Below are positions 24,626 through 33,172 of a stretch of DNA of 64,000 nucleotides, one piece after another; position 1 is the stretch's first letter; each line of letters begins with the position of its first letter. The notes beneath the pieces were generated by a model. The model ran no database searches. It saw nothing but the letters and a program-made list of their open reading frames with translations, and was not told the origin of the DNA. Where the stretch lies: assembly GCA_964499485.1 (NCBI GenBank), contig CAZCLF010000001.1, positions 124,001-188,000 on the forward strand, written 5' to 3'. Source of the DNA: Ga0074130 sp964499485 (GTDB lineage Bacteria > Pseudomonadota > Gammaproteobacteria > Burkholderiales > Rhodocyclaceae). Both the position numbers and the translations under genes were made by a program.

Positions 24626-25379
24626 GAAACATCTGCAGAGCTGCCAATACCTCGGCCGTATGACTCAACATCGGCGCATGCCCGCAGTGTGGCAAGCCAT
24701 GCAATCGGACATGCGGCAAGGTAGCTGCCAACCATTCGGCAGCGGCGAAAGGCGTAATTGTATCGCCCTCGCCATGCAGCAGTAGCGTTGCTTGCTGCGG
24801 CGGGGCTTCGCGCAAAGGTGTGCGCAGATCCGTCTCTGCCAAGAAATGAAGGCCAGCGCTCAGTGCCTCTGGATCAGGTGTCGGCGCGGCCGCCAGCAAG
24901 GCGCGCAATTGCCGGCGCACGCTGCGCACATCAGCTTCGCCTTCAGCCAGTAGATCAGCAAATCGAGCAAGGCCTTGCGTAGGGTTGGCAGCAATGGCTG
25001 CGGCAAAGGCTTGTTGTACGGCATCTGGCGTGCCATACGACCAATCGCTACGCTCACCAAAGCAGGGCGTCGTGGCCATCAATACCAGCTTTTGCACCTG
25101 CGCCGGATAACGCTGCGCCCACCGCACAGCGAGGATACCGCCGAGCGACCAACCGATCACGGTGCATTGCTCAGGCGCTTGTGCGGCATAGGTATCCACC
25201 AAGGCGTCCAGGTCAAAGCCGGGGGCCTGCCAGGCCGCTGCACCATGGCCGGGTAGCTCAAGGTTGTGGATGGTGTGGTGCGTCGACAGCGACTCAAGCA
25301 GCGCTTGCCAGGCGCCGCCATGCTGACCCCAGCCGTGAATAAAGACCAACGGATAACTCATGCCAGGCTCATGTCTCAC
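24615..25379 (-). CDS. bioH: Pimeloyl-ACP methyl ester carboxylesterase BioH
   Basis: 254 residues from a GTG at 25379 (AAGG nearby); an ATG at 25361 (MSYPLVFIHGWG) is an alternative. Alpha/beta hydrolase that removes the methyl group once pimeloyl-ACP is made. Nucleophile Ser in VIGWSLGGILA, oxyanion region FIHGWGQHGGAW, catalytic Asp in GEGDTITPF, His in LPHCGHAPML. It is followed by bioC, forming a biotin sub-operon just after cca. Confidence 0.92.
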   Translation of the reverse strand: MRHEPGMSYPLVFIHGWGQHGGAWQALLESLSTHHTIHNLELPGHGAAAWQAPGFDLDALVDTYAAQAPEQCTVIGWSLGGILAVRWAQRYPAQVQKLVLMATTPCFGERSDWSYGTPDAVQQAFAAAIAANPTQGLARFADLLAEGEADVRSVRRQLRALLAAAPTPDPEALSAGLHFLAETDLRTPLREAPPQQATLLLHGEGDTITPFAAAEWLAATLPHVRLHGLPHCGHAPMLSHTAEVLAALQMFLDD

Positions 25380-26591
25380 TCATGCCTTGAGGGCTTGGAC
25401 GGCCTCAACGCGCGCTGCATGTACCCGCGCCGGAATCTGCGCGGGATCGGGACAGGCCTTGGCAATGGCCCCAGCATCAATGCCACGTACCGCTGCCAGC
25501 ACTGCCATAAAGCGCTGCGCCTGCGGATACTCGTCGTCTTCGTGACCGGTGCGGCCACGAGCATCGCACTCACAGGCCAGCAACATTTGCATGAAACGAT
25601 CCGGGCGCCGAATGCCATCGGCCTGTTCGATGATCTTGACCATGGTCTCCGGACGCAGCTCGGCGGTGCGATGAATATCGCCGTGGTAACGCGCCGTCAG
25701 CAGGGCCAGATCGCGGCACTCGCTTGGTACACGCAAACGCGCGCACAAGGGTTCGAGCAGACGCACGCTATGTGCCTCATGGCCGCGATGACTGGGCAGA
25801 ATTTCGCTGGGCGTCACACCCTTGCCCAGATCATGGGTCAGAGCCGCAAAGCGCACCGGCAGCGAGGCCTGTAGGCGAGCACTCATATCCAGCACCATCT
25901 CGACATGAATACCGGTATCCACTTCCGGATGATAGTCAGCGCGCTGCGGTACGCCATAGAGCGCATTCACTTCGGGCAAGATACGGCGCAGTGCTCCGCA
26001 CTCTTGCAATACGCGCAACATGCGCGAGGGTGTGGCCTCAAGCAGCCCTTTGGCCAGCTCCTGCCAGACACGTTCAGACACTAGCGCATCCACTTCGCCG
26101 TTGTCGACCATCTGACGCATCAAGGCCATGGTCTCGGGGGCGACGGTGAAATCGCTGAAGCGCGCCGCAAAGCGGGCAATGCGCAATATGCGTACCGGAT
26201 CTTCTGCAAACGCCGGTGATACGTGGCGCAACACGCGGGCAGCAATGTCACTGCGGCCATTGTGCGGATCAATCAATACGCCTTGTTCGTCTTGCGCAAT
26301 CGCATTGATGGTCAAGTCTCGACGGATCAGATCCTCTTCCAGCGTGACATTGGCCTCGGCATGGAAGACGAAGCCGCCATAGCCCGGCGCCGTCTTGCGT
26401 TCAGTGCGCGCCAATGCGTATTCCTCATGCGTCTCTGGATGTAGGAATACCGGGAAGTCTCGCCCCACCGGCCGATAGCCGGCACGGATCATGTCACCCG
26501 GCGTTGCCCCCACGACCACCCAGTCGCGATCCTTGACGGCGAGGCCAAGCAATTCATCACGCACAGCGCCGCCGACAGCATAAATTTTCAT
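25380..26591 (-). CDS. cca: Multifunctional CCA-adding enzyme with HD domain
   Basis: 403 residues. Adds or repairs the 3' CCA of tRNA; gammaproteobacterial-type length with a C-terminal HD phosphohydrolase. Features are GGAVRDELLGLAVKDRDWVVVG, RRDLTINAIAQDEQG, DPVRILRIARFAARF, RMLRVLQECGALRRILPE and the HD motif in LTHDLGKGVTPSE with GHEAHSVRLLEPLC. Confidence 0.95.
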   Translation of the reverse strand: MKIYAVGGAVRDELLGLAVKDRDWVVVGATPGDMIRAGYRPVGRDFPVFLHPETHEEYALARTERKTAPGYGGFVFHAEANVTLEEDLIRRDLTINAIAQDEQGVLIDPHNGRSDIAARVLRHVSPAFAEDPVRILRIARFAARFSDFTVAPETMALMRQMVDNGEVDALVSERVWQELAKGLLEATPSRMLRVLQECGALRRILPEVNALYGVPQRADYHPEVDTGIHVEMVLDMSARLQASLPVRFAALTHDLGKGVTPSEILPSHRGHEAHSVRLLEPLCARLRVPSECRDLALLTARYHGDIHRTAELRPETMVKIIEQADGIRRPDRFMQMLLACECDARGRTGHEDDEYPQAQRFMAVLAAVRGIDAGAIAKACPDPAQIPARVHAARVEAVQALKA

Positions 26592-26630
26592 GGGATCGTT
26601 TTACTTCGTAAAGCCAAGGTGAAGGGGCGA

Positions 26631-27551
26631 TTAACGACGGGCGTGTTCGCGGAAACGATCATTGCCGGCGCGCCAGCGACCATCACGCAGATAGCCGGGC
26701 GCAACCGCTTCCAGCGGTGTAGCCGTCAGGCCAAAAGGCAGCGCAGGTATTTGTGTGCTGACATTCGGTTTCTGCATCGAATAGTAGTTATCACGCGTCA
26801 TCGGCCCGCCGATAATTTCCATGGCGAGTGCTTGTAAATACGACAGCGGCGCAGGCAGGCCAATGATCGCTGCACGATGTCCCGCGACCGCGCCTGCATA
26901 GGCCACCAGTGCCTTGAGCGTGTAGATACGCGGGCCAGCCAGTTCGTAGGTTTGACCAATGCTCTCTGTCTTCGCAAGGCTGTGAACGACTGCTGCTGCG
27001 ACATCCTCCACCCACACAGGCTGAAAGGATGCACTTGGACACGCCAATGGCAGTATCGGCACGCAGGCTTGAATACGAGAGAACAGGGTGAGGAAGCTAT
27101 CGCCCTGACCAAAGATGACGGAAGGTTGCAGAATCGTCACATCCAGTCCGCTACGCTTGAGTGCCTCTTCACCTGCGGCCTTGGAGCGCAGATATGCCGA
27201 CGGGGCATCGGCCGCGGCACCGAGGGCAGAGATGTGCACGATGCGGCGCACACCGGTAGCCTTTGCGGCGGCTGCAATTTTTTCTGGCAGCTCGGCATGG
27301 GCGCGCATGAAGTTACCGCGCAGGATACCCACTAGGCTAATGACAACGTCTTGATCGCGCATGAGCTTTTCGAGCACGCGCGGATCATGCACATTGGCCT
27401 CGACAACTTCTGCGGTTGGCAGGGTGATCAAATGCTTGGCGCGGTCACGGCGACGTGTTGCAAAGCGCAGAATATGGCCCTGCGTGGCCAGTTGGCGCGC
27501 AATCGCGGTGCCGACAAAACCGGTACCGCCAATTAGCAAAATTTTGCTCAT
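26631..27551 (-). CDS. Complex-I NDUFA9-like NAD(P)-binding epimerase/dehydratase
   Basis: 306 residues from ATG 27551, preceded by GGAGAG with 7-base spacing. The frame extends to 27656 without support. It has a Rossmann fold with GGTGFVGTAIARQL, VVEANVHDP, GVRRIVHISALGA, then YLRSKAAGEEALKRSGLDVTILQPSVIFGQGD, an atypical SDR family whose mitochondrial member is NDUFA9. It lacks the complete Tyr-x3-Lys catalytic pair, consistent with NDUFA9-like proteins. Function unknown. Confidence 0.85.
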   Translation of the reverse strand: MSKILLIGGTGFVGTAIARQLATQGHILRFATRRRDRAKHLITLPTAEVVEANVHDPRVLEKLMRDQDVVISLVGILRGNFMRAHAELPEKIAAAAKATGVRRIVHISALGAAADAPSAYLRSKAAGEEALKRSGLDVTILQPSVIFGQGDSFLTLFSRIQACVPILPLACPSASFQPVWVEDVAAAVVHSLAKTESIGQTYELAGPRIYTLKALVAYAGAVAGHRAAIIGLPAPLSYLQALAMEIIGGPMTRDNYYSMQKPNVSTQIPALPFGLTATPLEAVAPGYLRDGRWRAGNDRFREHARR

Positions 27552-27567
27552 ACGTTGTCTCTCCAGT

Positions 27568-29547
27568 TCAAGGCAGTGCTTCGGCATCCGCGTCGCCATT
27601 ACCGCGGGGACGGATGATGCCCAGTCTGCTCTTGAGTGATTGCGGCTTGTTTTCAAACAAGGCGTTATAGAACACGGTATTGCTCATCACTTTCTTCACA
27701 TAGTCACGGGTTTCCGTGAAAGGAATGCTTTCGGCGTAGATGGCACCCTCTAGCGGTACATCAGCCCGCCACTTCTTTGCGCGTCCGGGGCCAGCGTTAT
27801 AGGCTGCCGATGCCAGCACCGGATGATTATCCAGACCATCCAACACCATGCGCATGTAGTTGGTGCCAAGGATCACATTGGTGTCCATGTCCATCGCGCG
27901 CTTAGGATGATAGTCAGTAAACCCAATTTTCTTTGCGACCCAACTTGCAGTGGCTGGCATCACCTGCATCAGCCCTTGTGCACCGACGGTTGAGCGCGCC
28001 TGAATGACAAAGCGACTTTCTTGTCGCATCAATCCGTACACCCAGCCTGGATCAAGCGCGAGCTCGCGTGCCTTGGGCTCAACCTTGTCACGATAGGGTG
28101 CCAAATAACGTAGCGCGTAATCATGCTGCACCTGGGTGCGGTCGGCGGCACTGATAGCGCGGTCATACACATCATTGCGGCGCGCGAGTTCCGCCGCAGC
28201 CAATAACTGACGATCGGTCATGCCACGCAACGTCCAATTCCACTCACGTACCCCTTCCAGACGTACATCCAAGCGCAGCAGCGCCAGTGCTCGACGCAAG
28301 CCTTCATTGGCCATGGCCTCGCCCAGCTCTTGCGGCGTTACCGGTGTCGCTCTCGGCGGCGCTGAAATCGGCTGACCCAGTTCTTCTGACGCCAAGCTGC
28401 CGTAGAAATTGGGTTGCCCTGCGATGCGTTGGTACAACGTTGCAGCCTCGGCACGGTGGCCTTGGGCGGCTAAAGCGCGCGCTTGCCAGTACACCCAGTC
28501 GGGTTGGTTCGCCAATGCTGCCGGCATGCGCGCAATAGCACGCCGTACCGTAATCCAGTTGTTAGCGCGCAGCGCTGAGCGGACCCACCACGCCAGTTGC
28601 TCTTCGGATAGGGTCGTTGCTTCGGTGCGTGCAAACCAGCCCAATGTCTCCGGCATATGCCGGCGGGAGGCTTGCAGGGCGATCTGCCCCCAACCGTAAG
28701 CGCGCTCGGCGGCAGGGAAAGTTTCGGCAAACTTTTCAAACTGGTTGGCCGCTGCCTCAGGGTCATTTGCGGCAATCCGCGCGATTGCAAAAAGCAGCGT
28801 TTCACGCTGCCCGCGATCCCTGCGGGCTTCATCGAAGTACTTGTTAGGCAGACGCGCTAAGAAGCGCATCGGGTTGTCGCTGATCGCATCAATCGCACGC
28901 GGATCCGGCATTTGCGGGTCCGGCAGATAGCGCGCGGCCTGGAGTGCCTGCTTGGGCTTTTTGTTCTCCAACATGCGGCGCACACGTTCCCAGACATCAT
29001 CGTCATTAAGCATGCGGCGCGTGACAAGCGCATCCATCAAAGAGCGGCAAGCATCAGCCAGCTCGGCCGTCCCAAACCAGAGCGGACGCGCTTCCGCCAA
29101 CGCGGCGGCATCGTCCTGCTGCAGGCGCGCTTGCAAGCCATAGCACTGCGCCTCTTGGTCGGGCTGAACTAACAAGGGGTATTCGCGCGAGACCTCATCC
29201 CAACGTCCCCGCTTACCCAATGACTTGATCCAGTCACTCCGCAGGCGCTCAGCGGGCAGGCTGCCGGACTGCATGGCAAGGAAATCAGGAATCCCAGCCG
29301 GGTTCTCATCCATCTGCTGGCGTAACTGGTAATACTCAGCCCAGACCCTCAGGTCATGCGTTTGCAGGTTGTCCAGTGCCCGAGCCAGCTTGACGCGGTT
29401 ACCACTGGCAAAGGCATCGCGCGCCTGCAAAAAGGCCTCATCCCCAGGGGCGGCCTGGCTCTGCCCAAGGCACAGCAGCAACAATCCCGGCAACAAGCGG
29501 TACAGGTATTTTCCTGTTTTCCCGAATTTTTCAATGTGGGTGTTCAT
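27568..29547 (-). CDS. slt: Soluble lytic murein transglycosylase
   Basis: 659 residues with signal MNTHIEKFGKTGKYLYRLLPGLLLLCLGQSQA. A long helical superhelix (about 40-470) is followed by the goose-lysozyme-like SLT domain with catalytic Glu in LMRQESRFVIQARSTVGAQG, then GLMQVMPATASWVA and NVILGTNYMRMVL and SAAYNAGPGRAKKW. It cuts peptidoglycan to anhydro-muropeptides. The AmpG-like permease at 58.0 kb would recycle these. Confidence 0.94.
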   Translation of the reverse strand: MNTHIEKFGKTGKYLYRLLPGLLLLCLGQSQAAPGDEAFLQARDAFASGNRVKLARALDNLQTHDLRVWAEYYQLRQQMDENPAGIPDFLAMQSGSLPAERLRSDWIKSLGKRGRWDEVSREYPLLVQPDQEAQCYGLQARLQQDDAAALAEARPLWFGTAELADACRSLMDALVTRRMLNDDDVWERVRRMLENKKPKQALQAARYLPDPQMPDPRAIDAISDNPMRFLARLPNKYFDEARRDRGQRETLLFAIARIAANDPEAAANQFEKFAETFPAAERAYGWGQIALQASRRHMPETLGWFARTEATTLSEEQLAWWVRSALRANNWITVRRAIARMPAALANQPDWVYWQARALAAQGHRAEAATLYQRIAGQPNFYGSLASEELGQPISAPPRATPVTPQELGEAMANEGLRRALALLRLDVRLEGVREWNWTLRGMTDRQLLAAAELARRNDVYDRAISAADRTQVQHDYALRYLAPYRDKVEPKARELALDPGWVYGLMRQESRFVIQARSTVGAQGLMQVMPATASWVAKKIGFTDYHPKRAMDMDTNVILGTNYMRMVLDGLDNHPVLASAAYNAGPGRAKKWRADVPLEGAIYAESIPFTETRDYVKKVMSNTVFYNALFENKPQSLKSRLGIIRPRGNGDADAEALP

Positions 29548-29692
29548 GGAGTCAGGTTAGCACAGTGCCTGAGCCGATCTTGGGGCAATTAGACGGTCAA
29601 ATTTTGGTTTATCAACACATGTAATTGATATGCCGAGTCTCTGCCCATCATGCCGTATAGTCTTGCGAATTCACGCATTCCTGATTGCCGCC

Positions 29693-30280
29693 ATGGTGCA
29701 CAGCACGACTAACCTGATTGACCCCATTGCGCAGCGCAGCTTATTGCGTCGTCGTAGCATTGCGGCGCGCGAAACCATGCCTGCAGAGATGCACGCCCAG
29801 CTCTCCTCACACATCGAGTCTCACTTGAATGCGGAACTGGGACAGCATGTGCCTGCAATGCTCGGCTTTTGCTGGCCTTATCGCGGGGAGTTTGATGCGC
29901 GACCCTTGGTAACGCGACTGCTAGCGTTGGGTTGGCAAGCCTGTTTGCCCGTCGTCGGTGAAACGATTGGCCCGATGACGTTTCGCCAATGGACACCTGA
30001 TACACCAATGCAAGCGGACAAGCATGGCATCGCCACGCCGCGGCAAGGTGCGACGGTGGTGCCGGATATTCTGCTGCTGCCCTTCAATGTGATTGATGCC
30101 CTCGGGTATCGGCTAGGTTACGGTGCCGGTTATTTCGACCGCACCCTAGCCGTGTTGCAGCCCCGCCCCTTTGTCATTGGCGTTGGTTTTGGTCTGGGCG
30201 TCGTGGCCAGTGTTTATCCCCAGCCGCACGACATCCCTGTGAATTGCCGCGTGACTGAGACCGGTATCTGCCACTTCTGA
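29693..30280 (+). CDS. fau: 5-formyltetrahydrofolate cyclo-ligase
   Basis: 195 residues from ATG 29693; the frame opens at 29630 but the extra part lacks family sequence. Converts 5-formyl-THF to 5,10-methenyl-THF using ATP. Features are LRRRSIAARETMPAEM, LGFCWPYRGEFD, LLPFNVIDALGYRLGYGAGYFDRTL. The 6S RNA often found beside this gene was not found in the 145 bases upstream. It is divergent from slt. Confidence 0.93.
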   Translation: MVHSTTNLIDPIAQRSLLRRRSIAARETMPAEMHAQLSSHIESHLNAELGQHVPAMLGFCWPYRGEFDARPLVTRLLALGWQACLPVVGETIGPMTFRQWTPDTPMQADKHGIATPRQGATVVPDILLLPFNVIDALGYRLGYGAGYFDRTLAVLQPRPFVIGVGFGLGVVASVYPQPHDIPVNCRVTETGICHF

Positions 30281-30375
30281 GCCGCCCCTGAAGCCCGCCT
30301 TAGATCGGGCTGAGTTCGGGCAAAGCATCACTCCTTCCATCCAAGTATTTTCCCGGCTGACTTAAAACCGTCATA

Positions 30376-30405
30376 TATTTCGATTATTCTAGAAACGTCG
30401 AAATA
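30376..30405 (+). promoter_or_regulatory. ArsR operator and promoter
   Basis: A perfect inverted repeat TATTTCGA...TCGAAATA with a 14-base centre. A plausible -35 TTAAAA (30362-30367) and -10 TATTCT (30385-30390), spaced 17, put the operator across the promoter. The first gene of the operon is an ArsR repressor, so autoregulation by arsenite is inferred. AAGGA is the ribosome-binding site. Confidence 0.65.
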
Positions 30406-30417
30406 AGGAAGCTAGCC

Positions 30418-30759
30418 ATGGAGCTCACTGCCGCCTCGGACTGCCTTGCTGCGCTTGGCCACGATACGCGCCTCGCCATTTACCGCATGTTGGTACAGGC
30501 GGGGGCCGAGGGCATGAATGCCGGTGTGATTGGCGCACGCCTCGCGCTGGCCCCAGCCACGCTGTCCTTTCATCTCTCACACTTATCGCGTGTGGGGCTC
30601 GTTGCAACCCGCCCCGATGGCCGCTTTATTTACTACAGCGCCGATTACGCGCGCATGAATGAGTTGCTTGGTTTCCTCACTGCTAACTGCTGCGAGGGAA
30701 AACCCTGTGCGCCCACCTACCCCGCTGAAGGTTGCTGCCCACAAGGAGAGCTGGCATGA
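30418..30759 (+). CDS. arsR: ArsR-family arsenic-responsive repressor
   Basis: 113 residues, a winged helix-turn-helix: LAALGHDTRLAIYRMLVQAG, recognition helix APATLSFHLSHLSRVGLV and wing ATRPDGRFIYY. Metal-binding Cys are near the C-terminus: C91, C92 and C97, plus C106 and C107. The C-C-x4-C cluster resembles the atypical As(III) site in Acidithiobacillus ArsR, not the helix-alpha3 CVC site of plasmid R773. The stop overlaps the arsI start. Confidence 0.94.
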   Translation: MELTAASDCLAALGHDTRLAIYRMLVQAGAEGMNAGVIGARLALAPATLSFHLSHLSRVGLVATRPDGRFIYYSADYARMNELLGFLTANCCEGKPCAPTYPAEGCCPQGELA

Positions 30760-31271
30760 AACGGATGCACATCCATCTCCGCGTTGCGGATCTCGCGCAC
30801 AACATCCGCTTCTATTCCGCACTCTTTGCCGCTGAACCCACGGTCATCAAGGACGACTACGCCAAGTGGATGCTCGAGGACCCACGCATCAACTTCGCCA
30901 TCTCCACACGTACTACGGAAACAGGTCTCGACCACTTGGGCTTCCAGGTAGATAGCGCTGAAGAGTTGGCAGAGATGCAAGCGCGCCTCGCCTCGGCCGA
31001 CCTACCCATCGAAAGCCAAGAGGGTACCGCCTGCTGCTACGCACGCTCTGACAAGCACTGGAGCATCGACCCACAAGGCGTGGCCTGGGAGAGCTACCAC
31101 ACCCTCGACAGCATCCCAACCTTCAACGAGGCGGGAGACGCAGTAGCAGAAGGCAGCGCCTGCTGCGCGCCAGCAACACCTGTCGCAGTGCCGGTAAAGA
31201 TATCGATCAAACCCAAAGCCGCAACAAGCTGCAGCCCCAATAACGGCAGTCAGGGATCATCCTGCTGCTAG
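30756..31271 (+). CDS. arsI: ArsI-type C-As lyase (CadI/ArsI glyoxalase-fold)
   Basis: 171 residues from ATG 30756, with GGAG spaced 8 bases; the upstream TTG is rejected. A vicinal-oxygen-chelate fold with likely metal ligands His5 or 7, His60 and Glu112, and the vicinal Cys93-Cys94 in GTACCYARSDKHW that binds trivalent organoarsenical in ArsI. Family role: oxygen-dependent demethylation of methylarsenite to arsenite. An added C-terminal tail carries Cys136-137, Cys159 and Cys170-171, which may bind arsenic. CadI-type annotation is the alternative. Confidence 0.85.
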   Translation: MKRMHIHLRVADLAHNIRFYSALFAAEPTVIKDDYAKWMLEDPRINFAISTRTTETGLDHLGFQVDSAEELAEMQARLASADLPIESQEGTACCYARSDKHWSIDPQGVAWESYHTLDSIPTFNEAGDAVAEGSACCAPATPVAVPVKISIKPKAATSCSPNNGSQGSSCC

Positions 31272-31302
31272 CCCCACCCACACCATCAACCGGGAGACTT
31301 CT

Positions 31303-31812
31303 ATGAGCGACAAGACCTATAACGTGCTGTTCCTATGCACTGGCAATTCGGCACGTAGCGTGCTGGCTGAAACAATACTTAACCATACGGGAAAAGGCCG
31401 CTTCAAAGCCTATAGCGCGGGAAGCCACCCGAATGGTCAGGTCAATCCTTATGCGATTAAGTACCTCCAGCAACAAGGCTTGCCGACAGAAGGTCTACGC
31501 AGCAAGAGCTGGGACGAGTTTGCCGCGCCCGGTGCACCGCACTTTGATTTCATCATCACCGTTTGTGACAACGCTGCTGGTGAAGTCTGCCCCGTATGGC
31601 CGGGCAAGCCGACTAGCGGTCACTGGGGTATTGAAGATCCGGCAGCCGTCGAAGGTACGGATGAACAAAAGTTGGCCGCATTCGCACACGCTTTTACCCT
31701 GATGAACCGTCGTATCTCCTTGCTCATTAACTTGCCTGACGCCAAACTCGAAACGCAAGCCATCAAGCAAGAGCTCAACCAAATCGGTGCTCTACGCGAA
31801 CAAGGACTATGA
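31303..31812 (+). CDS. arsC: Thioredoxin-dependent arsenate reductase (LMW-PTPase fold)
   Basis: 169 residues. The P-loop CTGNSARSV carries the nucleophilic Cys of low-molecular-weight phosphatase-like arsenate reductases. DFIITVCDNAAGEVCPVWPG holds two further Cys, and the acidic DPAAVEGTDE follows. Reduces arsenate to arsenite for export by the aquaglyceroporin encoded next. Overlaps that gene's start by 4 bases. Confidence 0.94.
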   Translation: MSDKTYNVLFLCTGNSARSVLAETILNHTGKGRFKAYSAGSHPNGQVNPYAIKYLQQQGLPTEGLRSKSWDEFAAPGAPHFDFIITVCDNAAGEVCPVWPGKPTSGHWGIEDPAAVEGTDEQKLAAFAHAFTLMNRRISLLINLPDAKLETQAIKQELNQIGALREQGL

Positions 31813-32459
31813 AGCACAAGCTCCTGGCCGAATTTGCCGGTACCGCCCTGCTGCTAATGGTGGTGGTCGGTTCCGGCATTTATGGCGAAACGCTATCTGC
31901 CGGCAATACCGCTGTGGCACTCCTCGCCAACTGCATTGCCACGGGTGCTGGCCTGTATGTGCTGATCACGCTGCTAGGGCCCATTTCGGGCGCGCACTTC
32001 AACCCGGTAGTCAGCTTGTTCTTCCGGCTACGCGGCGAATTGGATATGCGCACCTGCATGGCCTACATCGGCGCACAAATCAGCGGCGGCATCTGCGGTG
32101 TGTGGCTGACACATTTCATCTATGCGATGCCGGTACTGCAAACCTCAGCCAAAGTCAGAACTGGGGTTGCGCAGTGGGTCTCAGAAATCGTTGCCACTGC
32201 CCTGCTCCTCGGCGCCATTCATCTTGGCTTACGCTATGCGCGCGAAAAAATAGCGCTCGTCGTCGCCTTGCTGGTGACCGCAGGTTATTGGTTCACCAGT
32301 TCCACTTTCTTCGCCAATCCGGCGGTCACGATTGCACGCTCCCTGAGCAACACCTTTGCTGGCATTCACCCGGCAGATGCCCCCGGCTTTATTGCCGCAC
32401 AGGCAATTGCTTTAGCATTGGTCATCCTTTTCACGCGCAAATCCTCTCCGACGGAATGA
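31809..32459 (+). CDS. aqpS: Aquaglyceroporin (MIP family), arsenite channel
   Basis: 216 residues with six membrane helices and two NPA-type boxes: AHFNPVVSL (NPV) and FFANPAVTIARS. Its place between arsC and arsH mirrors the Sinorhizobium aqpS operon, where it lets arsenite leave the cell down its gradient. No arsB or acr3 pump gene is present here, so this is the likely exit route. A start codon overlaps arsC. Confidence 0.88.
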   Translation: MKHKLLAEFAGTALLLMVVVGSGIYGETLSAGNTAVALLANCIATGAGLYVLITLLGPISGAHFNPVVSLFFRLRGELDMRTCMAYIGAQISGGICGVWLTHFIYAMPVLQTSAKVRTGVAQWVSEIVATALLLGAIHLGLRYAREKIALVVALLVTAGYWFTSSTFFANPAVTIARSLSNTFAGIHPADAPGFIAAQAIALALVILFTRKSSPTE

Positions 32460-33172
32460 CTGCTCCCAACCTGCCCAACCTAGACGCGCAACTGTTTGCC
32501 GTGCCCGATGCAGCGCAGTTGCGCCCAGCCACGCCCTCCACCCATGCGCCACGCATCTTGCTGCTGTATGGATCGCTGCGGCAGCGTTCGTTCAGTCGCC
32601 TGCTCACACTTGAGGCTGAGCGTTTGTTGCAAGCCATGGGCGCCGAGACGCGCATCTTCCACGCCAATGGCTTGCCACTACCGGACGATGCACCGGAGAC
32701 ACACCCCAAGGTACAGGAGCTACGTGAGCTGGTGCTGTGGTCGGAGGGCATGGTGTGGACCTCGCCCGAGCGCCACGGTGCGATGACCGGCATCATGAAA
32801 AGCCAGATCGACTGGATTCCGCTCACCAGCGGTGCCGTGCGCCCAACGCAGGGCAAGACACTGGCCGTGATGGAAGTCAGCGGCGGCTCGCAATCTTTCA
32901 ATGCCGTGAATCAAATGCGCGTACTCGGTCGCTGGATGCGAATGCTCACCATCCCCAATCAATCTTCCGTCGCCAAGGCCTTCGCCGAGTTCGACGAACA
33001 CGACCGCATGAAGCCCTCTGCCTATTACGATCGTGTTGTCGATGTGATGGAAGAACTGGTGAAATTCACCTTACTCACGCGCGACATTGGTCCGTACTTG
33101 GTTGATCGCTATAGCGAGCGGAAGGAAAGCGCTGAGGAACTCTCAAAGCGCGTCAATCAGCGCAGTATTTAG
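32456..33172 (+). CDS. arsH: ArsH organoarsenical oxidase (NADPH:FMN flavoprotein)
   Basis: 238 residues from ATG 32456 (ATGA overlap with the aqpS stop). A longer in-frame reading back to 31787 is only a shadow of aqpS. Hallmarks are LLLYGSLRQRSFSRLLTLEAERLL, TSPERHGAMTGIMKSQIDWIP, GKTLAVMEVSGGSQSFNAVNQMRVLGRWMRML and IPNQSSVAKAF. Oxidises trivalent organoarsenicals to less toxic pentavalent forms. It complements arsI. Confidence 0.95.
   Translation: MTAPNLPNLDAQLFAVPDAAQLRPATPSTHAPRILLLYGSLRQRSFSRLLTLEAERLLQAMGAETRIFHANGLPLPDDAPETHPKVQELRELVLWSEGMVWTSPERHGAMTGIMKSQIDWIPLTSGAVRPTQGKTLAVMEVSGGSQSFNAVNQMRVLGRWMRMLTIPNQSSVAKAFAEFDEHDRMKPSAYYDRVVDVMEELVKFTLLTRDIGPYLVDRYSERKESAEELSKRVNQRSI

Noticed and set aside
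29548..29692. Possible 6S RNA before the 5-formyl-THF cyclo-ligase gene
   Set aside because: The gap is only 145 bases and lacks the long imperfect hairpin of 6S RNA.
31787..32455. N-terminal extension of the arsH frame through aqpS
   Set aside because: It is an out-of-frame reading of the aquaglyceroporin gene; arsH begins at 32456 where family sequence starts.
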